From contig JANATG010000009.1 of NCBI GenBank assembly GCA_029449235.1, forward strand, positions 1,178,001 through 1,242,000: a DNA stretch of 64,000 nt, given 5' to 3'. Positions 23,635 through 34,109 of this stretch are shown one piece after another. The position numbers and the translations under genes are program-made. The notes beneath the pieces are model-generated. The model made no database searches. It was given only the letters and a program-made list of their open reading frames with translations, and had not been told where the DNA came from. The stretch is from Linnemannia schmuckeri. Taxonomy: Eukaryota; Mortierellomycota; Mortierellomycetes; Mortierellales; Mortierellaceae. Numbering within the stretch: the stretch's first letter is position 1; every line of letters begins with the position of its first letter.

Positions 23635-26600
23635 TTACATGAACCACATGACTAAAAAGAAGGTTATGAAGAAAAGAAAAGAATGAAACATTAGTACTGA
23701 ATCCTAAGCAACCTTGAACGAAGATCATGACAACAATGTACAAGTAAAATGAGTTGATAATTACCTCTCATGAGCTCGGGCTTGACAGTGAGGTAACTGC
23801 TAGCCTCACCGGCGCCGGACTCGGACGACGTGGTGTCACTCCAGCGTTCACCGCGGGCATGAAATCGGGCTCGGGCCGCGACGATGTGCGCATAGTACGC
23901 GGGAGGCACATAGGAGACCGTTCGGGTGCATCGAGCGTACAGGTGACACAACTTGTAGCTCAAATCTTGAAGTTCATCTGAGGTGAATTTGTTGTCGTCA
24001 TAGAGTACATAGTAGTGTGCAGGGCGCGAGGTACCGAGAAGGCCGGCGTGACTTTGAAGGTAAAAGTCAAACTCGACCGGATGGACGACTTCCTGATCAA
24101 TCACAGTTCCGGGCATGCAGTTACCGATACGGTCACCTTCCTCACGTCGCATCGGAAAGAAGCGTGTGTGATGTCGTTTCTGAACGACAACAAAGGTGAT
24201 GGTTGGCCGGTACCCAATCTCGAGCTTCTGGCAGGCTGCCTTCATGTCAGCCACCTCGGTCTTGAGAACTTCCGCGAACTGACCTTCGGAGACTCCGTCG
24301 CGATAGAACAGGATTCGCTCAGGCTTGCGGCCGCAGCTATTGTGAGCAAGTAGAACATGGAAAGGAGTTGAGGTTAGCTCAGCATCAAAATATGAAAAAG
24401 GAGGAATCGATTTCTGTTCTGACCCGCGGTCATCAAAGTCGAGCAGAAATAGGAGAGCAAGGACCTACTTCTGGTAGAAGGTTCTCAGTAACTCCACGGT
24501 CATGTCACCGAGATCAGCGATGGTCTCGGTTCTCGCCGTCTGGACACGGACGGTTGCTGCGTAGCGTGCAGCCTTGTTGTCCATCGACCCGACAAGAGAA
24601 GCAATGGACGGTCTGGTGTGGTCACCTATTGGCACACGGAAAATGAATGACAGAATAAGAATGAATGAGATGCTGATACAACAAAGAGTCGTTTCTTCCA
24701 TACCATTCTCATGTAACAACACTCGACAAGAGATACATGCAAAGGACTACCTGGTTGGGGGTGAGAGACATCTCCACCCAACACGAGAGTGGGCTTGGCC
24801 AGGAAGGGCATCATGCCGGTACCGAGATGCTGGTTGACGCCACCAAGCTTGACATTCATCTTGAGGCAGACGTTCGAGCAGTACTGCTTCTTGGGATCAC
24901 GTGTGTGCTTCATCTGCACACACTGCGAGGATACACCGAGGACCGTGTCGGTTACGCGCTTAATCTCTGCGTAGAGGGGGACGCCGGTGTTCGGAAGGAT
25001 GCAAACCAGCAGCTGGGGCTGACTCTTGACGGCGTTGCCTGTCTGAATCCAGTCGTTCTTGAGGTGACTCTCAATATCTCCGTGCGGGTTGTTGTACATG
25101 ACTGGAGGGCTCTTGTTTGGGATGATCATGCCAGTCTCGGTGCACGACACAATGAGTTCTCGGACAAACTTGTTGACTTGAGGAAAAGGGCAGTCTCGCT
25201 CGTTGCCAAAGACCACGATGCCCCAGGAGCCAAGAGTGGTGCCCTGGGTGACCTTCTTGTTCATCAGGTTCCAAGCACCGTCACGGGGGATAAAGTTCGC
25301 ATCGCGAGACTGAGGGTGGTAGCAGACGGTGGGTGCAGAAAGCACTCGGGCCTTGATCTGGACCATTTCATTCGAGACTTTCATTCCGAACTCCTTGAGG
25401 TACTCGTTGTCGTCGTACTTGAGGATCTTGAGGCCATCCTTGATGTTGTTGGCACGCGCATGGGGAGGTTGACTGGTGAACTTTATCATGTCGGCCGTCT
25501 GGCGCTCATCCAGCTTCTTCATGTATCGCTGACCCTCGATGACGGAGCACAACTCGATCGGTAGGGTGATGTTCTTGCCGGCCTGGACACAAGGCAGCAT
25601 AGGGAAGTTCAGGTTGATGTTGTACGCCTTCTTGAAGTAAGTGACCAGGTCAGTCTCGACCTCTTCCTCTTGCAAAGCAGGATCGCCGTTGCCTCTGGAC
25701 TGCAGCTTGAACTTGGTGTCCTTAGCTGCGGTCTCTGTCAGAGCAAAGACCTTGAAGGATCGCTTGGCTCTCTCGCGATGCGACACGGTGAATCGAAGAC
25801 CCTTGATGGTCTTCTCGATTTTCTTCCAGTTGATAGGAGGCGAAGTTCGGCGGAGATCATCTGCAAAGTAATGAATGTAAGACGCAAAGGTAAAAAGTCG
25901 ACTCTGAACATCGAATATGTGATTTTTGTCTCTTGCGAGCAATCCTTTCAACTGCAGTTTAGTGGCGTAACATACCAACGCTGCGCACGCTTGCGATCTT
26001 GACAATCAGTTCGAGCAACGAGCCTGAGCGGAAGAACGCGGTAGCCGACACGTCCATATTGATCATCATCTTGCCTTTAGATACGTATGTAGCCAGAGAG
26101 GCGAGGTAGTTGATCAATAATAAAGCTTTACAAGACAATGTACAGCCAACAGAGCTTGATCCTTGCACGTAACAAAACATGTCACAGAAGGACGATCTGA
26201 AGAGAAGACATACCAAGGGCAGGGCGAGCAGACTGGTAAAAGCCTCTCCAGACATCCAAGGGGCCTGCGAGGGCCTGCTTGCCGATGGGGGTGTAGAAAG
26301 AACGACCGACTGTGGCGTAGAGCATGGCAGGTTGGTGACGGATTAGGACGTCGAGGGCCATGATGGCGGTGAGGCAGTTGTTGGTCAGAGCCGAGCGACC
26401 GTTGAGGAAGCGATGGAGTTCTTCGAGGTTGATGGTTGAGGCCTTCTTGACCTTGACCTTGAACTTCGGTGGAGGTCTGGGCGGATTGAGGCTGGGCGTG
26501 ATGTCACTTGTGAGCACGATCTAGAGGTGTTCAGACGTTGGAGGGTAGTTAACAATATTGATCAGCATTCATCATCAGTGATCAGTTGTCCATTGTCAAT

Positions 26601-27014
26601 TCATCGTTCATCAGTCATGCGAGCAAAAAGTCAAAACAATGACAGGCAATTAGTCTAACATTCTCAGCGACTATGTTCGAAAAGGAAACAGTAGACAGAA
26701 GACATGGTTCTTACCTCGAAAGTGCGGCTCTCAAAAGGAAAAGCTTTTGGAGAGAACATGTTCTTGCGACCATCGAACACAGGCCGGGCACCGTTCAAAT
26801 CAGACTCGCGGTAGGACGTCGTGAGTTGCTCAAATATCTTGCGGTTCACGGGAGGAGGCACATCGGGGGTGACGGTGATATCGTAGTGGTGGATCGTGAT
26901 GTTGGGGAGTTGCTTGACTTCAAAAAAGTTGGAATGAATGTTGACAGCCTTGCCCATCTTGCCTGGGACTGGTCGACGGACGTACTCCGTGACTTGAGTC
27001 AGCGGAGCAGCCAT
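23635..27014 (-). CDS. AGO: Argonaute, slicer-competent
   Basis: Seven exons (coding order): 27014-26715, 26520-26214, 26074-25976, 25860-24751, 24625-24469, 24336-23765, 23651-23635; 2562 nt, 853 aa. Domain order is N (~10-130), linker 1 (RGFYQSARPALG..., ~180-220), PAZ (~235-350), linker 2, MID (~400-540, from VLSAPTVCYHPQ) and PIWI (~550-820). The catalytic DEDH tetrad is visible: Asp in GGDVSHP (~599), Glu in RTETIADLG (~639), Asp in FYRDGVSEGQF (~671), and His in PPAYYAHIVAARAR. MID-PIWI markers KMNVKLGGVNQHL and VVVQKRHHTRFFP are present. The last exon is 17 nt and ends VMWFM, the usual Argonaute C-terminal hydrophobic tail. The protein loads small RNAs for silencing. The gene is divergent from SAM50 across ~0.9 kb. 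No Dicer or RdRP is in this window. Confidence 0.96.
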
Positions 27015-27915
27015 CGTGGGTGATAGTTCTTGTTCCGTTGTTCGAGCTGTTGAGAGAGGGAGAGAAAAAGAGTGGAGAAGGGGTGGATAGGTTGATCAGA
27101 GTTAAAAATTGAAGAGAGGCGAGCTGCATGCTATATCAGACATATCGCTCTAAGTGGACAAGGTACACGCACACGCGAAGCACGAGTAAGCTATGAACGA
27201 GGTATTTACAGGAGAGTGTGCTTGTGGTTGTTGTTTGCCGGAACAGGAGAGGAGGCGGCAAGTAGGCTGGCTGTATCTTGTTGCTGCTTGTGTGTGTCTT
27301 GAGTGAAGTGAAGTTAAGTTGAAGTAGAGGCACAGCAGGAGAGGAGACTGAGGAGAGACGGAAAGGAAGAAGAAATGTAGAGATGCGGACACACGCCCTT
27401 TTTATGCCCTGTGGACTGTGGTCCGTTCACAGCAGACGTCTTCCACTCTTCCACTATTTTCTTTGCTCCCGTTGGGACTGTGCATTACTGGAGCTTGTTT
27501 GATGAGAACAAAAAAAGCGCTGATCAAACAATCCCACTCACTCACGCGACTTGCACCCCGTGGATTAAGTAATTTGGTGCCATTCCCATGCTTTAAATTA
27601 GTGCTCCTCCTAGAGATACTTCCATGCTGCGCATACTCGCGTTCCTGTTCATAGACAACCCCCCTTTGATGTATTCTGTGCTTTTGCCTTGTTGTTGTGC
27701 CTGTCTGTGCTTTTTATCGCTAAGTCAGGTCATGACTTCATTCATTTTTTTTTATTTCCTCTTCCGTTGAAGGTTATTCAGCCAATGAGATGCGAGCAAA
27801 ATGCATCCCTCGCGCCCTGCCCCTTTCTCTCACACCCGCGAAAAAACAATAAAAGGATCAGACCCTTTGCTCATCCGAATCCCCTCTTTAAACACAACCT
27901 CCGATCCTCATCACC
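27015..27915. other. Divergent promoter, Argonaute / SAM50
   Basis: About 900 nt with no gene I can support. It separates the divergent start codons of Argonaute and SAM50. Confidence 0.45.
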
Positions 27916-30177
27916 ATGGCCGCTGTAAGCACTCTTTCGCCAGCACATTGCCCTTTAAGCCGTCTTGTGTGCTCCGACATTGTTTACCAGTTTGAGTTCT
28001 TGGACAAGACACCCTCATCGTAGCATTCCTTTCATGCACTAATAGTACCCTTCTCGCTCTTTTTTTTTCTTGGCATGTGAAATCTGGTTTAGAGACAACA
28101 TACCGAGGAGGAGTTTGCCACTCACAGGAAGAGACAGCAGGAGTTTGAGGAGGCTGCTTTCAAAATCCAGACTTTGGTAAATGACTCGCACTCAATTACA
28201 GGAACAACTCGTCCGAGGAGCACTTGATACTTGACTTCAAAGAACCGATACCGTATTTCATCAACCCTGGAGAGTTTGCGCCAACCGAACAGGAACAGTC
28301 TACTCCTTTTATATTTCGCTAACGACAATTATTGTACCATCGCAATAGGTTGAAACCGTCCGCCATGACCCCATGAAGCTTCGCAAGATCACCCTGCACG
28401 GAGTTGGCAAGACAAGAGAAGATTTCTTGCGTCGCATTCTGGAGCCTGCTTTTCAGGCCAGATCCCTGCATGAGGTCATTGGTCTGAGCAGACAGGCTGT
28501 TCGTAGGATGGAACGTTTTGGCATCTTTGAGGACATCAAGATCCAATTGGACAGCCCCAGGGACAGCTGGCTTCAGGACCGCAAGGATTTGGTCGACTTG
28601 GGTATCTGGGTCAAGGAGGGCAGCCGCATCCAAATCAGGACAGGAACTGAGGCTGGAAACGCTGAAGCCAGCATGGTAAACCGACATTTCTTGGATTTGT
28701 TGTGGCAAAATTTTCAATGTGCCATTGGAAAGTCTTTGATTCATTGAATACGTTGCTGACGCTTATTATACATTGTCACTTTTTAGTATGGTGCATTGAC
28801 AGTCAAGAACGTTTTTGGCGGCGCCGAGACTTTGAGCACCAGCATGGCATTCGGAACTCGCACCTCATCCGCCTTCCAGGTATGGCTCGGTTACAGGAAA
28901 AACGTTTTGCTCATGGACTCTCAAAGACATGACCTTGCAGTTAATTAACTGGCACGTTTAATCTCTGGACTTTACTAGTTTGCCCTTGCTACTCCACTGC
29001 TTGCGGATCCCGACAAGAACTTGTCAATCAACCTCTACAGCCAGACCAGGAACAATACCCAGTGGAGTTCTTACGAGGAAGACCTCAAGGGAGGTGCCTT
29101 GAAGTACACTGTAAGTTATATGACATGCTTCCTTAAAGTGTCACGCATGTGTCACACCAAATTATACAATTGCAGGTAGAATATGCGAACGCTCACTCAA
29201 CAGTAATCCTTATTTCTTGGCGCCGAATAGACTCTTTCGCCTTTTGGTTACCATGAGTTTGCCTACGAGGGTCATTGGAGAGAGGTGTGCCGTCCTTCCG
29301 AGAAGGCATCCCTCACGTAAGTTTTACTCTTTCTGTTTCAATTATTTACAGGGGTAACTATCATATCTGGCCTGGTCAACTAACAATATTATTTGCCTTG
29401 ATTTGTAATTGAATAGTATCCGCGAGCAGTGCGGCCACAGCTTGAAGTCTGCACTCACGCACATGTGGGTGCACGATATGAGAGATGAGCCCCTGTTGCC
29501 CTCTACTGGACACTTTGTGCGTGTTATTCAGGAGTATGCTGGACTCGGTGGAGATGTCAGCCATATTCGTCAGGAAGTCGAGGCTCAGGTCGCCCGCTCT
29601 AACAACACTGGATACGTAAGGCATATGTTTTCTTTCATGCCACGTCTTGCTTCTGTCCAGTGGAGATTAGATTGTCTTATGGAAGTTATTGACTTTCTTT
29701 GATCTTTACGAACAATAGATTTTGTCCGCTACCGTCAAGTCGGGATACTTGCACTCTTTGAACGGCAAGCCCTCCAAGATCTCAGACCGCTTCTTCTTAG
29801 GAGGCCCCATGTCCGTTCGTGGTTTCAAGTCCAACGGCCTAGGCCCTCGCGAAGGAGAGGATTCTCTCGGAGGAGATGCATACATGTCAGCTGGTGTCAG
29901 CTTGATGACTCCCTTCCCTGGCCTTGCTGGCCGTGACTCGTTCAAGGCCCACTTCTTTGCCAATGCCGGAACCTTGGTCAGCGTGCAGCCTGGTCAGTCT
30001 GCTACCAAGACGATTGATGATTTGACAAAGGCGCCCAGTGTCTCTGTTGGAACCGGTATTGTCTATCGCCATCCTCAAGTCCGTATTGAGCTCAATTTTG
30101 CTCTTCCCCTGATGGCTGCCAAGACCGATGCCATCTCAAGAGGATGGCAGTTGGGACTCGGTATCAGCTTCCTGTAA
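27916..30177 (+). CDS. SAM50: SAM50/Tob55, outer-membrane beta-barrel assembly factor
   Basis: Eight exons: 27916-27924, 28093-28176, 28349-28675, 28787-28879, 28979-29110, 29231-29316, 29417-29615, 29719-30177; 1389 nt, 462 aa. The first coding exon is 9 nt (Met-Ala-Ala). A charged N-terminal helix precedes a single POTRA domain (~38-140: KLRKITLHGVGKTREDFLRRIL..., LGIWVKEGSRIQI). A 16-strand Omp85 barrel then follows, with NVFGGAETLSTSMAFGTR, the conserved RFFLGGPMSVRGF loop (VRGF motif) and a C-terminal strand ending WQLGLGISFL that serves as beta-signal. Sam50 inserts beta-barrel proteins such as porin and Tom40 into the mitochondrial outer membrane. An AATAAA lies at 30281-30286. It is convergent with the coiled-coil gene (155 nt between stops). 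Confidence 0.95.
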
Positions 30178-30332
30178 CTGCCGGTTTGCCTCCCTCTTTT
30201 CATTATGAAGATACTTCCCTAACGTAAATCAAACGTACACAAAAAAACAACAACAAAACAGCATATTTTTTATCAACGATAATAAAACAAGTAGATATTA
30301 ACAACCGCCGCGTCCATAGACAATGACAGTGT

Positions 30333-30900
30333 CTATTTAATGGGATTGAAAGCAATGAGCTCACGGACCTCCGTCAACTCCTTCTCCAACCCACCCAGCC
30401 GCTCTTGCAAGGTATTCATTTCCTGCTTCGAGACCGAGATCTGTTGTTGCATTTTCAAGAAATCCGCGGCGACTTCAAACCCGTTCTCTACCACTCCTTC
30501 CTCCCGCTGACTCTTCTCTGTCGACGCGCGGAACTTTTCGAGCTTTTCCTGGCTGCTGGCGACACTTGAGGAGGAAGATTCTGGCTTTGGAGAGATGCCT
30601 AGTGCTGTATAGTTTTTTTTTTGTTTTAGTTGGAGAGGGAAGGAGAGAAGGAGGAAGTATGAGGTGGGAATGGGAAGGATAAGTATAATGAGAGTGAGTG
30701 TATGGATGTAGGTGACACGCGCCTCTAGGCTATACAAAGCGGAACAGCGACAGTTAATGGAGTGAAAAGGTACCGTCGTTGAGTGCATTGTCAGTGGGCT
30801 TTGAGAGGGAGATGGATGCGGAGCGGAGGGTGGCGAGGTCGTCGAGGATGTCGTTCAGACTTGGCAGTTGCACTGAGGATGAAGTGGCGGTGTTTGTCAT
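30333..30900 (-). CDS. Small coiled-coil protein of unknown function
   Basis: Two exons (coding order): 30900-30774, 30604-30333; 399 nt, 132 aa. The N-terminal part includes LPSLNDILDDLATLRSAS and SLSKPTDNALND. After a Ser-rich linker, the C-terminal ~50 residues (EVAADFLKMQQQISVSKQ, LQERLGGLEKELTEVREL) form a clear heptad coiled coil. I cannot assign a family. The size and layout resemble subunits of small coiled-coil assemblies such as BLOC-1-like or kinetochore complexes, but that is only resemblance. The splice joins (ACG|GTACC and TATACAG|CA) keep frame. It lies upstream of the phosphomannomutase stop on the same strand. Confidence 0.75.
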
Positions 30901-31155
30901 TAGAACGATTATGAATGTGTGAATGGAGGGGTTCTGCGTTTAACAAGGAGATATGTGTGTGTGTTTGAGAGAGAGAAGCAAAAACACATGGCTGTGTTTC
31001 ATTGGCGAGTCAGCTTGAAGCTGAAGGTGCTCGCGTCAATTTCAGTGCGCCGCCGTCGATTTTTCACTGATTTTCAGGCACCAGCATTGCAAGATAGTTT
31101 AATGTTTAATTGTACTGAATTCGTTGGTTTAAGAGAGAGGCGAGATGAGAGTGCT

Positions 31156-32699
31156 TTAAAAGAAGAGCTCCTTCAAGATCCTCTCGGTGTCAAGAGGGTT
31201 CTTGACGGTATGGCCAGTGACGATGGGGTGGGCGAAGATCTCATGGTCATTACCACCCTTGAAGGTCTTGTCGCCAAAGAAATGGATCGTTTTGAAGTTC
31301 TCATGCTCAATATGGCGGAGACAATAGGTCTTGTCCCAGCCAGTGGGGAAGACATCGAACGAGATCTGCCCACCAATTGAGTACGTCAAACCATAGTCAG
31401 GGAACTCGTTCTGGAGGGCAGCAACAAACTTCTCGCGCAGCTTGTGCTCCAAGTCAAACTTCTCGAAATCGTTACGCTCGGAGTGGCTGCAGTTACGTCC
31501 GATGGGCGAGATGTTGATCATTCCGTTACGGAACTCGACGAACGTTCCACTAATTGATTTGAAAGAAAGATAGAGTGTCAGGCGTCATGTCGATAGCCTA
31601 CCGAGACTCGTACAAGGGAGGTTCCAGAATCCTTGCTGAATACATACCGCTTGACAGGGATATCCAAATCGGCGATGTAACGGAGGACAAAGTTGACGAG
31701 CTTCTTGTAGCGATCCTCGCCCAAGTATCCAATAAAGCTCTACAATGGTTTTGTCAAATAATGGAGGGAATGTTTATATAAGCTTTCGTTGTTGTCATCA
31801 ACGTATCCAATTGCAAGTTGAACACCAATTGAGAGAGTGACAGCAGCATCTTATTACCTGAGAGGCAAGCTGCTCGCCCAGCTTGTAGGCAGTCAAGCCG
31901 TTCTCGGAGAAGCAATAGTCAAAGTTCTTGAGGACTAGATTTTAATTGAAATATGACAAGGTTGAATGGTTAGGCGAGGGTGTGCCACGTTAAAATTGCG
32001 ATACAAGAGGGGCATTGGACGGTTAGGCGAGAATGTGCCACGTTAGGGATACAGGAGAGGGGCTATAATTATCTGAAAAAATTAATTTAGAGCCACTAAT
32101 GCTCGATCTTCATTGGGAGATCACATAACACACACAAACACACAGTCCAGGTGCCCCCGACTCATCTCTCCACAAGACAGGACATAACTGAGAAGTGTAA
32201 GGGCTGAAGCTAGGCAGGGTAATATCTTTTGTTCTCATAACTCCTGCGTGAAAGATCAATTGGTCGAAGGAAACGAGACAACAGGAGCCTTCTTCACAGA
32301 AATAAACTGTCTAAAGAGCGTTCATGTAGTATCATTCAGGGAAAAAAGGGGTGGGGGGGGGGGAGGGGAAGTCAGAGGCACATACCGTTGGGTCCCAACT
32401 GCTCGACCTGCTTGCTCAAGTCAGATCCGCCAACAAAGCCGATAACGCACTTCTTGCGGAGCTCGACAAGGGTCTCCTCCATCTCCTTGGAGATATCCTA
32501 CGAAAGCATTGGAATGTTTAATTGATATAGAAAGGTGGCGTTAGTTGTCATTGAACAGCACTTTCATGAACAGAAGGGCCTAAAAGAAAACAGCAAGAAG
32601 TTGATGTACCAAACGGGCAGGCGTGAGGGTACCATCGACATCGAAGAGGCAGATGGTGTCGGGGTGGGTACGGTCAGCGAAGTTAGTAACGGGAGACAT
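31156..32699 (-). CDS. SEC53: Phosphomannomutase
   Basis: Five exons (coding order): 32699-32610, 32497-32386, 31934-31858, 31739-31648, 31549-31156; 765 nt, 254 aa, the usual length (Sec53 254, human PMM2 246). It interconverts mannose-6-phosphate and mannose-1-phosphate for GDP-mannose, feeding N-glycosylation, O-mannosylation and GPI anchors. HAD-fold motif I FDVDGTLTPAR carries the nucleophile Asp and the acid/base Asp. Also seen are IGFVGGSDLSKQVEQLG, FDYCFSENGL, FVEFRNGMINISPIGR (substrate cap), GGQISFDVFPTGWDKTYCL and FFGDKTFKGGNDHEIF (Mg-binding Asp). The protein is cytosolic. It is head to head with Sec61-beta (340 nt between start codons). Intron 2 contains an imperfect tandem repeat. 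Confidence 0.95.
31968..32065. repeat. Imperfect tandem repeat (53-nt period) in phosphomannomutase intron 2
   Basis: Two copies starting at 31968 and 32021, each beginning GGTTAGGCGAG and containing TGTGCCACGTTA, then a GATACA..GAGGGGC segment. The second copy is a few bases shorter. It lies inside the 451-nt intron 31935-32385, the longest of this gene. Confidence 0.8.
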
Positions 32700-33039
32700 G
32701 ATGTGTGTGAATGTAAGTGTGTAAGGGAGAGTGTGAAGTTTGATGGAAAGAAGAGATGGGAACCTTTTACTTTGACTTTTTCTACTTTTTTTTCGTCCCT
32801 GGCTTGTCGAATCAAGAAGGAAGGAGCTAATTCCAGTCAAAGAAAAACAATCAAGTGTGGAAATAACGATGTCATATCACGACGCGTGCCCTGATTGGTT
32901 ACTGATCGCAATGTTCTTTCCTTTTCGCTCTCACCTTTGAAGGTTGCTTCCCTTCAAAGTCGCTGTCGCCCTTCGTTCTCTTTTTTTTCTTTCCTTCTCT
33001 CTCACACACACACCCCTTTCTCAATCCATCCACTCTACA
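32700..33039. promoter_or_regulatory. Bidirectional promoter, phosphomannomutase / Sec61-beta
   Basis: 340 nt between two divergent start codons, with pyrimidine-rich DNA on the Sec61-beta side (32970-33030). I see no defined factor site. It is likely to hold the promoters of both genes. Confidence 0.6.
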
Positions 33040-33924
33040 ATGGTAAACTACAGCAACCACGACATACACTCACTTGCACGCTCGTCCGAGATATCTGCTA
33101 TTTTCAAACCAAACTTCAGTGATCAGCTCAGGAAGACACTTTTGGACACGATAAAGTAGTTAACAGTCAGCACCACTCGCACATCATCCTAACCACTTTC
33201 TGATGACTTTGCTTCATCTCCATAGTCTGACGCTTCCCCCAACCCCGCCGGTGCCTCCCCTCGCGCTGCTGCCATCAGGTGTGTTCTTTTTCTCAGCCGC
33301 TGGCGACTACCTTTCTCCACTTTTGACTTCAGGATGTTCGTTCAGGAGTGTCTGCCTTGCGAGATGATGGCTGATCAGCCTAGGGGATAAACAATGCAAC
33401 AGACCTTCCTCGCCTGCCTCGCACCTTGGACCGGATCGCCCTGGATAACTACCTTACCTTACAACAAGATGAACTAACCCCTCGATCCCACGTTTCGTAA
33501 CCATAGGAGACGCACCACCAACTCCTCGTCCAAGGAGAGGACCTCTCGCGCCCCTGGTCCCAGCACTGCCGGTATGATGCGCATCTACACCGACGACTCT
33601 CCCGGCCTCCGCGTGTAAGTCCAGCTTGTCTTGTTCTTCCAAGAGCTCGCTTTTTTTATAGTAGTTGGACTATGATGAGTAGGGGCTTACAATATTGGAA
33701 GTCGAAAGGGATGAGGGTTTTTCGAGATCTCTCGTTCATACATATCCCTCGTTGCCTCAGCCATTTGGACTTTCTGGGGTAAAAACTTCACCTAACAATT
33801 GCTATTTCTTTTTTTTTGTTGCTTCTTTCTGCTCAGTGACCCCGTCGTCGTCCTTGTTTTGTCGCTGGCTTTCATTGCCTCCGTCTTTGCTCTTCACATC
33901 TACGGAAAGTTGACCAAGGCCTAA
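33040..33924 (+). CDS. SBH1: Sec61-beta, translocon subunit
   Basis: Four exons: 33040-33042, 33226-33278, 33507-33614, 33837-33924; 252 nt, 83 aa. The first coding exon consists of the ATG alone, followed at once by GTAAAC. The mature N-terminus continues SDASPNPAGASPRAA, then an Arg/Ser/Thr-rich stretch (RRTTNSSSKERTSR), the conserved GMMRIYTDDSPGLRVDP segment and a single C-terminal membrane helix (VVVLVLSLAFIASVFALHIYG) with KLTKA in the lumen. This is the standard tail-anchored Sec61-beta/Sbh1 layout. The subunit helps the Sec61 channel and links it to the ribosome and signal peptidase. An AATAAA lies at 33993-33998. It is convergent with the RtcB-family gene. Confidence 0.94.
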
Positions 33925-34109
33925 ACTATCTCCTTATCGACAAACTACCTCCAACCTCTCTCTCCCAGGCGACAACCTTGTACCATAACAGAAATAAACA
34001 GCTAATTACCCCAGGACTCAACACTGGAACTCAAAATTTTCATTCATATGGACAAGGCGTTTGTTGTGCTTAGCACGTTCGATTATGTTTATTATGATGA
34101 GGAACTCTG

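Noticed and set aside
24737..25564. 275-aa open frame on + inside Argonaute
   Set aside because: It is the antisense shadow of the large Argonaute exon, which has clear family motifs on the minus strand.
28319..28744. 141-aa open frame on minus inside SAM50
   Set aside because: Antisense to the POTRA-encoding exon of SAM50.
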